Of a stretch of DNA of 64,000 nt, positions 15,898-24,077 are shown piece after piece. Positions within the stretch are counted from its first letter, which is position 1, and each line of letters starts with the position of its first letter. The translations under genes and the position numbers were made by a program. This DNA comes from Desulfatibacillum aliphaticivorans DSM 15576 (lineage in GTDB: Bacteria; Desulfobacterota; Desulfobacteria; Desulfobacterales; Desulfatibacillaceae): assembly GCF_000429905.1 (NCBI RefSeq), contig NZ_AUCT01000018.1, forward strand, positions 1 to 64,000, read 5' to 3'. The notes beneath the pieces were generated by a model. The model did no database searches. It had not been told where the DNA came from and saw only the letters and a list, made by a program, of their open reading frames with translations.

Positions 15898-17049
15898 TCA
15901 TCCGGCGTTGGCTACGATCTGGGCCATGCCGTCGGGAACCTGACGCCACCAGGCGGCCTGGGGAATCGCCTCCGCCGGAGTGAAGCGCTGCCCCATCAAG
16001 GGAACCGCAAGGCGCACCCCGCTGGCTTCGGCTGCGGCGGAAACCCGCTCTGCAGGCTCGTCCCAGGAGTGAAGGCTCAGGTTAAACTTGCCCCAATGGA
16101 TGGGCATGAGGGTTTCGCCCTGCAAGTCCAGATGGGCCTGCACGGTCTGTTCGGGCGCCATGTGTATCAAAGGCCAATACGGGCTGTACGCTCCGCATTC
16201 TATCATGGTCAGATCGAATGGTCCGAATTTTTCGCCGATCTCCTTGAATCCGCCGAAATATCCCGAATCCCCGCCGAAAAACACCTTATGCCGCTCGCCC
16301 TGGATCACCCAGGAGCACCACAAGGTCCGATACGCGTCCAGTCCGGCCCTGCCGGAAAAATGCCGGGCGGGCATGGCTGTATAGGTCACTGGTCCGAAAG
16401 TGAAACCCTGACGCCAGTCCAACTCCACAATGCGTTCCTTGTCAATTCCCCACCGTTCCAGATGAGCGGCCACGCCCAAAGGAACGAAAAACCGGGCGGT
16501 CCGGCCTTCCAGAGCCATGACGGACCCGTAATCCAGATGATCGTAATGATCGTGGGAAATCACCACGGCGTCGACGGCGGGCAGGTCCTCTATACTCAAA
16601 GGAAGCTCTTCGTTAAACTGCCTGGGGCCGGCGAACGCCACGGGAGACGCCCGCTTGCCAAAAACCGGATCTGTCAGGATCACCTGACCGTCCATCTCTA
16701 TAATAGCCGTAGAATGCCCCAGCCAGGTGACGCGCAACTCCTCCTGGGCGCCCTGGCCAATGGCCTCTGCATCCACCTTCACAAAGGGCAGAGGATGCTC
16801 AGGAACCCGGTTGTTATCCGTAAAGGCGAATTTCCAGAACGAAACCACGGAACCCCAAAAAGATTCCTGGATGGGGGTTTCCATAGGATTGAAAAACTTT
16901 CCGTCCTTAAAATGATCCGATTCCCTTGTCATGGCAAGCCCATCCCCGCCGCCCCTGGCCCCCAGTTGGGGCGCGCAGGCGTAAAAAGCCGTCGCCGTTC
17001 CCAATAAAACCGTCAAAACAAACAGCGCCCCCATGGTTCTCCTTTTCAT
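15898..17049 (-). CDS. MBL-fold hydrolase, NAPE-PLD/UlaG-like, exported
   Basis: This protein is about 383 residues long when started at the ATG at 17049, which has GGAGA six bases upstream; an ATG at 17055 is the alternative. An N-terminal hydrophobic segment ends in a cysteine (FYACAP), suggesting a lipoprotein or exported protein. The catalytic metal motif is HDHYDHLDYG, preceded by TDPVFGKRASPVAFAGPRQF, a text typical of the NAPE-phospholipase D/UlaG branch of metallo-beta-lactamase-fold enzymes. Further histidines (ARHFSGR, GDSGYFGG, PIHWGKF) fit the family. The likely reaction is phosphodiester or lactone hydrolysis. It is divergent from the TetR gene at 17171, with two palindromes between. 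Confidence 0.85.
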   Translation of the reverse strand: MKRRTMGALFVLTVLLGTATAFYACAPQLGARGGGDGLAMTRESDHFKDGKFFNPMETPIQESFWGSVVSFWKFAFTDNNRVPEHPLPFVKVDAEAIGQGAQEELRVTWLGHSTAIIEMDGQVILTDPVFGKRASPVAFAGPRQFNEELPLSIEDLPAVDAVVISHDHYDHLDYGSVMALEGRTARFFVPLGVAAHLERWGIDKERIVELDWRQGFTFGPVTYTAMPARHFSGRAGLDAYRTLWCSWVIQGERHKVFFGGDSGYFGGFKEIGEKFGPFDLTMIECGAYSPYWPLIHMAPEQTVQAHLDLQGETLMPIHWGKFNLSLHSWDEPAERVSAAAEASGVRLAVPLMGQRFTPAEAIPQAAWWRQVPDGMAQIVANAG

Positions 17050-17087
17050 GCCCATTCTCCGGGTCTATCCTTTATAGTTGAAAATTT

Positions 17088-17106
17088 AAACTACTCGGTG
17101 TAGTTT
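17088..17106. promoter_or_regulatory. Operator-like palindrome 1 (MBL/TetR divergent region)
   Basis: The perfect inverted repeat AAACTAC-TCGGT-GTAGTTT has 7-base arms and a 5-base spacer. It lies 39 bases upstream of the MBL-fold start, where it would overlap that promoter. It is a likely binding site for the adjacent TetR regulator. Confidence 0.6.
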
Positions 17107-17133
17107 CAGGATAATATAACACGGAATTTGAGC

Positions 17134-17155
17134 AAGTAAACCCCTAAGTTTACTT
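17134..17155. promoter_or_regulatory. Operator-like palindrome 2 (tetR leader)
   Basis: The perfect inverted repeat AAGTAAAC-CCCTAA-GTTTACTT has 8-base arms. It ends 15 bases before the tetR start codon, a position suited to autorepression. The half-sites differ from those of the palindrome at 17088, so the two may bind different proteins or with different strength. Confidence 0.6.
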
Positions 17156-17170
17156 TTTTGAGAAAATAAT

Positions 17171-17770
17171 ATGAAACTGACGGAAAAGAAAAGAGCGGAC
17201 ATCCTGGAGGCGGCGGTGGAGGAGTTTAAGGCCGGGGGCTTTCAGGGAACGAGTATGGACCGCATAGCGTCCACGGCCAAGGTTTCCAAGCGGACGGTGT
17301 ACAATCATTTCGCCAGCAAAAAGGAGTTGTTCCGGGCCATTTTGGTGGAGCTGGTCAAACGGGGCGCCCAAGCCCCGGACCAGGCTTACGACCCGGAGCG
17401 CCCATTGGATGAGCAGCTTTTTGAAATCGCCAATCAGGAGCTGGCCTTGTTTTCCTCCCAGGATTTTCTGGATCTGGCCCGGGTCACCCTGGCGGAATAT
17501 ATTTTAACGCCCGAACTGGCCCGCCGGGCCTTTGACGAAATGAACGACAAGGAATTGGGCGTGCATACCTGGATACGGCAGGCTGCGGAGGATGGGCGTT
17601 TGCGTGTGGCGGATCATGAAATGGCGGCCCATCAGTTTTTGGGCTTGATCAAAACGTTTACGGTCTGGCCCCAGCTTGTGGGCGGGCAGCCATTGCTTTC
17701 CTCCCAGGAGGCGGAGCAAGTCATTCGTTCGGCTGTGGCCATGTTTTTGGATCATTACGGGGTTGAATAG
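17171..17770 (+). CDS. TetR-family transcriptional regulator
   Basis: This 199-residue protein has an N-terminal TetR helix-turn-helix (about 8-55): ILEAAVEEFKAGGFQGTSMD, then AKVSKRTVYNHFASKKELF. The C-terminal ligand domain resembles the AefR-like branch (RVTLAEYILTPELARRAFDE; TVWPQLVGGQPLLS). Such regulators commonly repress exporters or detoxification genes. It is divergent from the MBL-fold gene and probably controls it and itself through the two palindromes between them. A strong bidirectional terminator follows. Confidence 0.92.
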   Translation: MKLTEKKRADILEAAVEEFKAGGFQGTSMDRIASTAKVSKRTVYNHFASKKELFRAILVELVKRGAQAPDQAYDPERPLDEQLFEIANQELALFSSQDFLDLARVTLAEYILTPELARRAFDEMNDKELGVHTWIRQAAEDGRLRVADHEMAAHQFLGLIKTFTVWPQLVGGQPLLSSQEAEQVIRSAVAMFLDHYGVE

Positions 17771-17791
17771 ACCCCTTCTGTTTTCACGCAG

Positions 17792-17830
17792 AAAACGCCC
17801 TTTGGAAATGACTTCCAAAGGGCGTTTTTT
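17792..17830. terminator. Bidirectional rho-independent terminator
   Basis: A perfect 16-base stem (AAAACGCCCTTTGGAA, loop ATGAC, and its complement) is followed by T residues on the plus strand and by an A/T-run on the other. It separates the convergent tetR and korC genes. Confidence 0.92.
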
Positions 17831-17854
17831 CGTAATAAGCGGTCAGGTTCCGGA

Positions 17855-18409
17855 TCAAGCCATGGCGGTTTCAAACGGCTCCGCCATGTTGTACCCGAGA
17901 TCCAGGGCTTTTTGGTTCATCTCCAAAAAGCCCTTGGGGATGCGGGTTTCCAGCACTTTCATGATGGATTCCGGTTTGACGATCCGGATAATCCGGGCCA
18001 CGGCGCCCAGCATGCACACGTTGTAGACGATGGGCTTGCCGATTTCGTCCATAACGGCCTCGTACATGGGCAACTGGATGGGAAGGGCGTCCACCTTTTT
18101 TTCCGTGGTCACATATTTGGGATCAGAAACAAGAATCCCCCCCGGCCTCAGAATGGGATAATTGAGGGAGTACGCCTGCTGGGTCAGAGCCACCAGCAGG
18201 TTGGGCTGCAGCACATTGGGGAAGAGGATTTCGGTCTTGGAAATAATCACGTCCGCGCGGGTGGATCCGCCCCGGGCCGCGGCTCCGTATTTTTGGGACT
18301 GCACCGCAGACATGCCTTCGTAGAGGGCTGCTGCTTCCGCAAGGATCACCGCGGCCGTGATGACGCCTTGTCCTCCTGAACCGGAAAACACAAGATTATG
18401 TCGTTGCAT
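17855..18409 (-). CDS. korC: 2-oxoacid:ferredoxin oxidoreductase, gamma subunit (KorC-type)
   Basis: This 184-residue gamma subunit has the nucleotide-loop motif FSGSGGQGVITAAVIL at the N-terminus and AAARGGSTRADVIIS further on. I place the start at the ATG at 18409, one base past the korB stop, because GGGAGGGG lies just upstream; a longer frame to 18484 would overlap korB and has no ribosome site. Together with the alpha, beta and ferredoxin subunits it converts a 2-oxoacid plus CoA to acyl-CoA, CO2 and reduced ferredoxin. 2-Oxoglutarate is the most likely substrate by similarity of subunit layout, but 2-oxoisovalerate enzymes are close relatives. Confidence 0.92.
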   Translation of the reverse strand: MQRHNLVFSGSGGQGVITAAVILAEAAALYEGMSAVQSQKYGAAARGGSTRADVIISKTEILFPNVLQPNLLVALTQQAYSLNYPILRPGGILVSDPKYVTTEKKVDALPIQLPMYEAVMDEIGKPIVYNVCMLGAVARIIRIVKPESIMKVLETRIPKGFLEMNQKALDLGYNMAEPFETAMA

Positions 18410-18410
18410 G

Positions 18411-19214
18411 TTATGCCCCTCCCTTTGCCCGTTCAATGATCTTGTCGTATTCGGCGCAATATTCAGGCAGGTTTTTTTCCACAAAAACGCCGCGCTCGAT
18501 GAGTTCGGGATTTTCCTGCTTGGCCTTGGATCCGATGGGAGTGGTGATGTCCTTGAACCGCTTGATCATTTCCGGCGCTTCGCCCAGCTTGTTCTTTCTG
18601 CCGTAATAGGTGGGGCATTGGGTCATGATCTCCACCACGGAAAATCCGTCGTGCAGGATGGCGTCGTGAATCATCTTGGTGCATTCCTGGGCGTGGAAGG
18701 CCGTGGACCTGGCCACATAGGTGGCGCCGGCGGCTTTGGCGATCTCCACCACGTCAAAGCTGCGGTCTATGCTGGCGTACGGGGCGGTGGTGGCCATGCC
18801 CCCGACTCCGGTGAGGGGCGAAAACTGGCCGCCCGTCATGCCGTAAATTTTATTGTTCATGACGATGGCGGTCATGCCGATGTTCCGGCGGGCGGCGTGG
18901 AGAAAATGGTTGCCGCCGATGGCCAGGGCGTCGCCGTCGCCCATGGGCACGATCACGTTCAGCTCGGGTTTGGAGAGCTTGACGCCCGTTGCAAAGGCCA
19001 AAGCCCGGCCATGCAGGGTGTGCAGGCTGTGAAAGTCCACATACCCGGAAATCCGGGCCGAACACCCAATGCCCGAAACCATGACGATTTCGTTTTTGGA
19101 AAGGCCCAACTGTTCCACGGCCCTAAGCAGGCTGTTCAACACCGTTCCGTGGCCGCAGCCCGCGCACCACATATGAGGGAAAAAACGCTCGCGAATATAA
19201 TCTTTAAGGGCCAT
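18411..19214 (-). CDS. korB: 2-oxoacid:ferredoxin oxidoreductase, beta subunit (thiamine diphosphate)
   Basis: This 267-residue subunit binds thiamine diphosphate and magnesium through GDGDALAIGGNHFLHAARRN, the family GDG-N motif, and carries the conserved CAGCGHG near the N-terminus. Cysteines further on (SGIGCSARI) are also typical of the beta subunit, which has no separate ferredoxin domain. The HMWCAGCGHG and NNKIYGMTGGQ texts are characteristic of KorB. It follows korA by 3 bases and precedes korC by one, so translation is coupled. In an anaerobe the complex links the (reductive or oxidative) TCA sequence to ferredoxin. Confidence 0.94.
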   Translation of the reverse strand: MALKDYIRERFFPHMWCAGCGHGTVLNSLLRAVEQLGLSKNEIVMVSGIGCSARISGYVDFHSLHTLHGRALAFATGVKLSKPELNVIVPMGDGDALAIGGNHFLHAARRNIGMTAIVMNNKIYGMTGGQFSPLTGVGGMATTAPYASIDRSFDVVEIAKAAGATYVARSTAFHAQECTKMIHDAILHDGFSVVEIMTQCPTYYGRKNKLGEAPEMIKRFKDITTPIGSKAKQENPELIERGVFVEKNLPEYCAEYDKIIERAKGGA

Positions 19215-19217
19215 GGC

Positions 19218-20366
19218 TTATACCCCCTTTCCCTGGATAAGACGGAGTACTTTTAAAATGTCCGGAGGCGTGATGTATTCGCCGTCCACCCGGTTGGCCA
19301 GGAACACGTTGTCCGGCCTGTCCACGGCCTTTTTCACTTCATGGACGATCTGGCCGGTGTTCATCTCCACCACGATTACGGATTTCTTCCCGTCGCAGCA
19401 ATGCTTCACCACGTCCGCCGGGAAGGGCCACAGGGTTTGAAGCTCCAAAAGCCCCAGCCTTTCGCCCCGCAGCCTCCGGTCCTTGACCACGTGGAGGGCG
19501 GACCTGGCCGAACAGCCGTAGCTCACCAGGACCCTTTCCGCGTCGTCCAGGTAATACTCCTTGTAGCGGGCCAGAACATTCACCCGGTTTTCTATTTTGT
19601 CGATCAAATGCCGGATCAGGTCATGGACCATTTTGGGATCGGCGGTGGGGAATCCCCACATGTCGTGATACAGGCCGGTGACATTGTACCGGTGCACATC
19701 ACCGAAATCCGACATGGGCAGGCGCCCGTCCTCCCGGGGCAGGTAGGGGTGGTAGTTCACGCCCTCCCTCACGCTGGTCCTGAGCCTTTCCACCAGGGGC
19801 AGTTCCCCGGGTTCGGGGATCTCCAGCTTCTCCCGCATATGGCCCACGGTTTCGTCCAGCAGGAGAATCACCGGGGTCCGGTAGGTTTCGGCGATGTTGA
19901 AGGCTTCCACCGTCATTTCAAAGACGTCCTGGTGGCTGGATGCGGTCAGGGCCACGATGGAGTGGTCCCCGTGCACGCCCCACCGGGCCTGCATGACGTC
20001 TCCCTGGCTGCCGTGGGTGGGCAGGCCCGTGGACGGCCCCCCGCGCATGACATTGACGATCACGCAGGGGATCTCCGCCATGATGGCGTATCCCAGCCCC
20101 TCCTGCATGAGGGAGAAGCCCGGCCCGCTGGTGGCGGTCATGACCTTGTGGCCCGTGAGGGAGGCGCCCACTATGGCGCAAATGGAGGAGATTTCGTCCT
20201 CCATCTGAATGAACTTGCCCCCGGTCGCGGGCAGGCGCATGGCCATGCCTTCCGTAATTTCACTGGACGGCGTGATGGGATACCCTGCGTAAAACTGCAC
20301 TCCGGCGTATAGGGCGCCTTCCATGCACGCTTCATTTCCTTGTACGAATTTTACCTGTCTGCTCAT
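19218..20366 (-). CDS. korA: 2-oxoacid:ferredoxin oxidoreductase, alpha subunit
   Basis: This 382-residue subunit contains the conserved YPITPSSEI and QMEDEISSICAIVGAS (pyrophosphate-side residues), TATSGPGFSLMQEGLGYA, and a C-terminal half (VLVSYGCSARSAL, LLELQTLWPFP) that forms the second domain. The length is normal for KorA without a fused gamma domain. Its ATG overlaps the stop of the ferredoxin gene by four bases (ATGA). It is the second gene of the korDABC operon. Confidence 0.94.
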   Translation of the reverse strand: MSRQVKFVQGNEACMEGALYAGVQFYAGYPITPSSEITEGMAMRLPATGGKFIQMEDEISSICAIVGASLTGHKVMTATSGPGFSLMQEGLGYAIMAEIPCVIVNVMRGGPSTGLPTHGSQGDVMQARWGVHGDHSIVALTASSHQDVFEMTVEAFNIAETYRTPVILLLDETVGHMREKLEIPEPGELPLVERLRTSVREGVNYHPYLPREDGRLPMSDFGDVHRYNVTGLYHDMWGFPTADPKMVHDLIRHLIDKIENRVNVLARYKEYYLDDAERVLVSYGCSARSALHVVKDRRLRGERLGLLELQTLWPFPADVVKHCCDGKKSVIVVEMNTGQIVHEVKKAVDRPDNVFLANRVDGEYITPPDILKVLRLIQGKGV

Positions 20367-20578
20367 TTTTCATCCTGCTCCGTGATGATTTCAATGGCAA
20401 GATCCGGGCAGCGCATCTCGCACAGTTTACAGGCGATGCAGTCCTCCGGCCTGACGGCCACGGACTTTTCCTCTGCATCCATTTCCAGGACCTTTTTGGG
20501 GCAAAGCTCTACGCAGATGCCGCAGCCTTTGCACCAGTCTCTATTGATCCTGTGTTCCTTGAGTTTGGCTTTAGCCAT
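20363..20578 (-). CDS. korD: 2-oxoacid:ferredoxin oxidoreductase, ferredoxin-like delta subunit
   Basis: This 71-residue protein carries two 4Fe-4S sites: CKGCGICVELCPKKVL and CIACKLCEMRCPDLAI. It is the electron-accepting subunit of the KorABCD complex, passing electrons from the thiamine site to free ferredoxin. It is the first gene of the operon and overlaps korA by four bases. The upstream 330 bases (20579-20908) hold the divergent promoters of this operon and of the universal-stress gene. Confidence 0.94.
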   Translation of the reverse strand: MAKAKLKEHRINRDWCKGCGICVELCPKKVLEMDAEEKSVAVRPEDCIACKLCEMRCPDLAIEIITEQDEK

Positions 20579-20865
20579 TTGCCGCTCCCATGAATGGTGG
20601 TTGGTAAATCTTAATAATTATCTCTTTCAGGTAAATCCATATCATGCCCCGCCTTGTCCTGGCAAATTTGATAGTGTGCATTTTTTGTTCCTTTTTGGGG
20701 GACCGCGGCCCGGGAATCCTGTTTTCGTCCGACCGTTTCAGCGCGTCATAAAAAGACCCCGCCTTTGTGCTTTTAATCAAAAAGGTTGCAATGGAGCCTG
20801 CCGCCCTGTATATTTTTTTCTCCAGATATAGTCAGGTAAGAGGGGTGTACAAACATTCATTAGAG

Positions 20866-20908
20866 TATTCGCCCAACCTTGGGGGCGAATAGGGGGAGCT
20901 GACTAACA
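20866..20908 (+). promoter_or_regulatory. Leader hairpin abutting ribosome site of the stress-protein gene
   Basis: TATTCGCCC (20866-20874) pairs perfectly with GGGCGAATA (20883-20891). The stem ends directly at the ribosome site AGGGGGAG, about ten bases before the ATG. A hairpin so placed could influence translation start or mRNA stability. No known riboswitch family is recognised. Confidence 0.5.
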
Positions 20909-21427
20909 ATGCACGATATCAAGAAAATACTATTTGTAACCGACCTTACGTCCAATGCCGCCCATGCGTACCAATACGCCTTGACCATGGCGGAGCGCTT
21001 CGGCGCCGCCATCGTGGTGATGCATGTGATGGAAGGCACGGCGTCCCTGAACGAAGAGGCCCTGGGCAAGTGGATAGGCAAGCGCCGCCTGGAAGCGATG
21101 AAGGACAAGGCCAAGGAAGAGGCCAGGGACGCTTTGATCGGCAAAAAGCGTGAGCATAAAATCATGCAGGAGGCCCTGGAAAAATTCTGTACGGAAGTGG
21201 GGCAGGTCTGCGCCGATGATTCCAAAGTCACGTCGGACGCTATTGTCATCACGGAAGGCAGAGTGGTGGACGGCATTATCGACACGTGCAAAAAACAAGA
21301 CTGCGACATGATTGTCATGGCCCATCCGGTCAGGAGAGTCATTGACGAACCTCTGTTCGGGGCCACCACCAGGGGGGTGCTGCGTAAAAGCATCAAACCG
21401 GTGCTGCTTGTTCCGCCCGAACAATAA
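20909..21427 (+). CDS. Universal stress protein family (UspA-like)
   Basis: This 172-residue protein has a Rossmann-like UspA fold: KKILFVTDLTSNAAHAYQYA at the start, AAIVVMHVMEG as the second strand, and a C-terminal DMIVMAHPVRRVIDE and KPVLLVPPE. The nucleotide-binding glycine motif reads GATTRGVLRKSIKPVLLVP and departs from the usual G2xG9xG(S/T), so ATP binding is uncertain. A longer-than-usual helical insert (about 45-85) separates strands two and three. It is followed after 26 bases by an ACT-domain gene, which suggests joint expression, and is preceded by a leader hairpin. Confidence 0.85.
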   Translation: MHDIKKILFVTDLTSNAAHAYQYALTMAERFGAAIVVMHVMEGTASLNEEALGKWIGKRRLEAMKDKAKEEARDALIGKKREHKIMQEALEKFCTEVGQVCADDSKVTSDAIVITEGRVVDGIIDTCKKQDCDMIVMAHPVRRVIDEPLFGATTRGVLRKSIKPVLLVPPEQ

Positions 21428-21453
21428 ACACGTCATTTTTTTTGGAGGGTTTT

Positions 21454-21936
21454 ATGGTCAGGACTGAAATCAGGCTGTTTTTAACAAACAAGCCCGGAGA
21501 GCTGGGGCGTTTATCCAATCTGTTGTCTGACAACGACATCAATGTGGACGCCCTAACCATACAGGACGCCTCGGACTACGTGAAGGAGCTTTTCAAGGCC
21601 AGGGGCAAGTCCATCCGCCGCATTGCTTCGGCGTCCAACTACAACTCCATGCAAAAGGATTCGGTGGAGTACGCCCTGATTCGTCTGGTTGTCAGCGATA
21701 CGGACAAGGCCGTGGATCTGCTTTCCAGGGAGGAGTACCTGTTTGACTTCATTCCGGTCATCGCCCTGGAAATGAAAAACAAGCCCGGAAGCCTGGCCGA
21801 GTTCGCCAACACCCTGGGGGAACAGGGGATCAACATCAATTACGTTTACGGATCGGCCGTTCCGGGCACAAGCAACGCCTTATTTGTGTTCAGCCCCGAG
21901 GACATTGATCAGGCGATTAAGATCTTCAAGGAATAG
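21454..21936 (+). CDS. Tandem ACT-domain protein
   Basis: This 160-residue protein consists of two ACT modules and nothing else. The first opens TEIRLFLTNKPGELGRLSNL and the second IALEMKNKPGSLAEFANTLG, each with the glycine-containing turn that binds small ligands such as amino acids. The start is the ATG at 21454 behind GGAGGG; a TTG at 21442 is inside the ribosome site. Stand-alone ACT proteins act as amino-acid-sensing regulators, and the ligand here is unknown. It is followed by a stem-loop at 21978 and is probably cotranscribed with the stress-protein gene. Confidence 0.88.
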   Translation: MVRTEIRLFLTNKPGELGRLSNLLSDNDINVDALTIQDASDYVKELFKARGKSIRRIASASNYNSMQKDSVEYALIRLVVSDTDKAVDLLSREEYLFDFIPVIALEMKNKPGSLAEFANTLGEQGININYVYGSAVPGTSNALFVFSPEDIDQAIKIFKE

Positions 21937-21977
21937 CGGCTCACGAGACAAGTCGTTTGCTAACGACCGAAATGACA

Positions 21978-22010
21978 AAAGGGCGGGGAGGCGATCTCTC
22001 CGCCCTTGTT
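21978..22010 (+). terminator. Probable terminator after the ACT gene
   Basis: AAGGGCGGGGA pairs with TCTCCGCCCTT around a short loop (GGCGATC), followed by a T-rich GTTGGTTG. It ends the stress-protein/ACT unit. Confidence 0.7.
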
Positions 22011-22100
22011 GGTTGTACGGACTGATTGGAGATTCCCGGAAAGCGAACGCATTGGAAGCCGGAAGCCCGCCTGCCAATTAAATGACAACCCGACAGAATC

Positions 22101-22373
22101 CTAACGCCGCTTGCCGCCCCGGCAGCGCATGGGCACGCTCTTGCCGTCCCGCTCCTCATAGACCTGTATGGCGTGCACCCCGGCGCCCGAGCTGCCCCCC
22201 AGAATAAAGGTCACCAAAAACACATGGCCTTCGGCGCAAATGGTTTTCACAAGCCATCCGTTGAGTTCCGAAGGCAGCTTGTCCTCGCTAAGGATTTGAA
22301 TGTCGTCGGCGAAGGCGCAGCAACTGCCCGCCAAGTATAACAACACGACAAGAAAAACGAGAATTTTCTTCAT
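22101..22373 (-). CDS. Small exported protein, unknown function
   Basis: This gene encodes 90 residues with an obvious signal peptide (MKKILVFLVVLLYLAGSCCA, cleaved near FA-DD). The mature part is about 68 residues and contains LNGWLVKTICAEGHVFLV and a basic tail ending CRGGKRR. I do not recognise a family. Two cysteines could form a disulfide in the periplasm. GGGGGTGA lies upstream of the ATG as ribosome site. No partner gene is adjacent; the next gene is divergent. Confidence 0.55.
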   Translation of the reverse strand: MKKILVFLVVLLYLAGSCCAFADDIQILSEDKLPSELNGWLVKTICAEGHVFLVTFILGGSSGAGVHAIQVYEERDGKSVPMRCRGGKRR

Positions 22374-22568
22374 GAAATCACCCCCACTTGATTAAAATAA
22401 TACGGGATTCCCCTAAGGCCCAGGATGGTGAGGCCATCTTGCATGAAAAACCCGTTTCTGTCAAGGCGCATGCCCGGCTTTTGCATTTGCCCTTTGTAAA
22501 TCCGAATATGGCATAAAGCCTGCACTTTTCTTCCCTCACGGGCAAATAGCCGCCAAGGAGATTTTTTG

Positions 22569-22895
22569 ATGACGCCGGGAGACATCCTGAAAAAGTGCCA
22601 TTCCCTGGCCGTGGCCAAGACGCGGGAAATGGGAGACGACTATGCGGAGTTGGTCTTTTTCCGGAAAGATCTGGATAAATGGAGCCAGGTCCTTTCCGAA
22701 AACCTGGGGCCCGCGGAAAAGGACGAAAACTGTACGCCTTCCAAGGAGCAGCAGGGGTTGGCCAAAGCCCTGGGAGGGGTCCGGCACAGCCAGACCCTGT
22801 TCGCCCGCAAAGGGGTCAACGGGACCGTGGTGGCCTTATATTGGCCCTGGCGCGATAAGACCCACATCACCTTAAAGCTGGGGCTCATCCCCTGA
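22569..22895 (+). CDS. Hypothetical protein
   Basis: This gene encodes 108 residues from an ATG with AAGGAG eight bases upstream. The chain is mixed helical: GDILKKCHSLAVAKTREMGD, then a polar middle, and a beta-like ending FARKGVNGTVVALYWPW. It has no signal peptide, membrane helix or metal motif. Two cysteines are spaced widely. I do not recognise the family. The normal GC content and good ribosome site argue that it is expressed. Confidence 0.5.
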   Translation: MTPGDILKKCHSLAVAKTREMGDDYAELVFFRKDLDKWSQVLSENLGPAEKDENCTPSKEQQGLAKALGGVRHSQTLFARKGVNGTVVALYWPWRDKTHITLKLGLIP

Positions 22896-23382
22896 AAAAG
22901 CGCTTTTATGACCCTTAGCCTGTAAAATACTTACCAATAGTCCCGTCTTTCGACTATCTGTTCCACTACCTGTTGTGGTTTCATCGATTGTAATAAAAAA
23001 ATCTTGAAATAACAAAAACGTAATGATAAGTTACTATCATACTTGTGTATTCTTGGCCCATGAGCCGAGGATCCCCCGGGCCGTGTCCTGTGCATTGCCT
23101 CCCTGTTTGACTCAGTATAGCTTCCGGTCTATCAACCGGGCTTTTGGAATATAAAGAACGCTTACCCAATACACCATTCCCTGTGGGAAACAAAATTATG
23201 AAATCTATCCGTCAGGCTTGTCCGCGCCTTTGGATCATGCATAGCGCCTGCCTGGCTGATTAAAAATTCCGGCCCTCAAAAAGGCCGGATATTATGGGGA
23301 TGGGTTACTTCTGCGCGGTGGGATGGATCCCGGGCGCTGATTAGCCCCTGTTGGATGTAACATAGCCAAGAGGAAGTTTATT
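22896..23382. other. Gene-free stretch upstream of the cold-shock gene
   Basis: No gene is supported in these 487 bases. Short hairpins are visible: CCGGT..ACCGG near 23120-23136, and CCGGCC..GGCCGG at 23269-23288. Cold-shock genes often have long leaders, and the stretch could be the csp leader. No known riboswitch is recognised. Confidence 0.35.
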
Positions 23383-23592
23383 ATGTCTGAGCGTGAAATG
23401 GGAACGGTCAAGTGGTTCAATGACAAAAAAGGTTTTGGTTTTATTGAACGTGAAGAAGGCGGGGATGTGTTTGTGCATTACAGCGCCATCGTCGGCAACG
23501 GATTCCGCTCCCTGGCCGAAGGCCAGAAGGTGGAGTTCACTGTGGTGCAGGGCGCTAAGGGGCCTGCTGCAGAAGAAGTCTCTTCCGCGTAA
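23383..23592 (+). CDS. Cold-shock domain protein
   Basis: This 69-residue protein is a complete Csp: MGTVKWFNDKKGFGFIERE carries the RNP-1 motif KGFGFI, and DVFVHYSAI is RNP-2. CspA-type proteins bind single-stranded RNA and DNA and act as RNA chaperones. The length is normal. GAGGA lies upstream of the ATG. A 7-base stem GCCTTCC/GGAAGGC (23608-23639) after the stop may help end the transcript. The paralogue class (cold-induced or constitutive) cannot be told. Confidence 0.95.
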   Translation: MSEREMGTVKWFNDKKGFGFIEREEGGDVFVHYSAIVGNGFRSLAEGQKVEFTVVQGAKGPAAEEVSSA

Positions 23593-24026
23593 CGAAAGAA
23601 GCTCCTTGCCTTCCGGGGGAGCCGGTTTGGTCGGAAGGCGCGGAGCCCTTCCAACATCACAATCCAGGGCCTGAAAACCCTGTTTAAAAGCCTGTGCATT
23701 CCCTTTCGGAGATGCGACTGTTTGGGTGCGTCCTGATTTCAGGGCTCGCAAAGGCCCCGCCGTGATACGCCGAAAATCCCTAAAGGTTAGCATCCGGTCA
23801 GCCGATAATAAGAATGGATCGCGGGAATCCTACCCCAACACGGTCCATTCATATTCTTCGGGAAGCCCCTGGATATTTCCCCCCCCTTCCCCCGCACCGG
23901 ATTCCGGGGGCTTCGTTTTCCACCCACGAACAGGCTCCTGGCCTGTTCTTGGTTTTTGGGCCTGGCCGCAAACAAGTAACTATTCGTTAATACGAGGATT
24001 ACAGCAAAAATTGACTCCCTATATAA
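23593..24026. other. Gene-free stretch between csp and fabH
   Basis: No convincing gene is present in this interval. It includes the csp 3' hairpin at 23608-23639 and a C-rich patch near 23880. The remaining short open frames lack ribosome sites. Confidence 0.35.
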
Positions 24027-24056
24027 AAAAGGCCGACGCAGCCGCGCCGGCCTTTT
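24027..24056 (-). terminator. Rho-independent terminator of the fabH gene
   Basis: AAAAGGCCG and CGGCCTTTT form a 9-base stem around a GC-rich loop. On the reverse strand it is followed by a T-tract, 22 bases past the fabH stop. Confidence 0.85.
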
Positions 24057-24077
24057 GCAATTGCAATAACTAAATGG

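Noticed and set aside
17855..18484. Longer korC start at 18484
   Set aside because: It would overlap korB by 74 bases and lacks a ribosome site, whereas the ATG at 18409 has a strong one.
20571..20780. 69-codon frame upstream of korD
   Set aside because: It lies in the divergent promoter region, has no ribosome site and overlaps the korD start.
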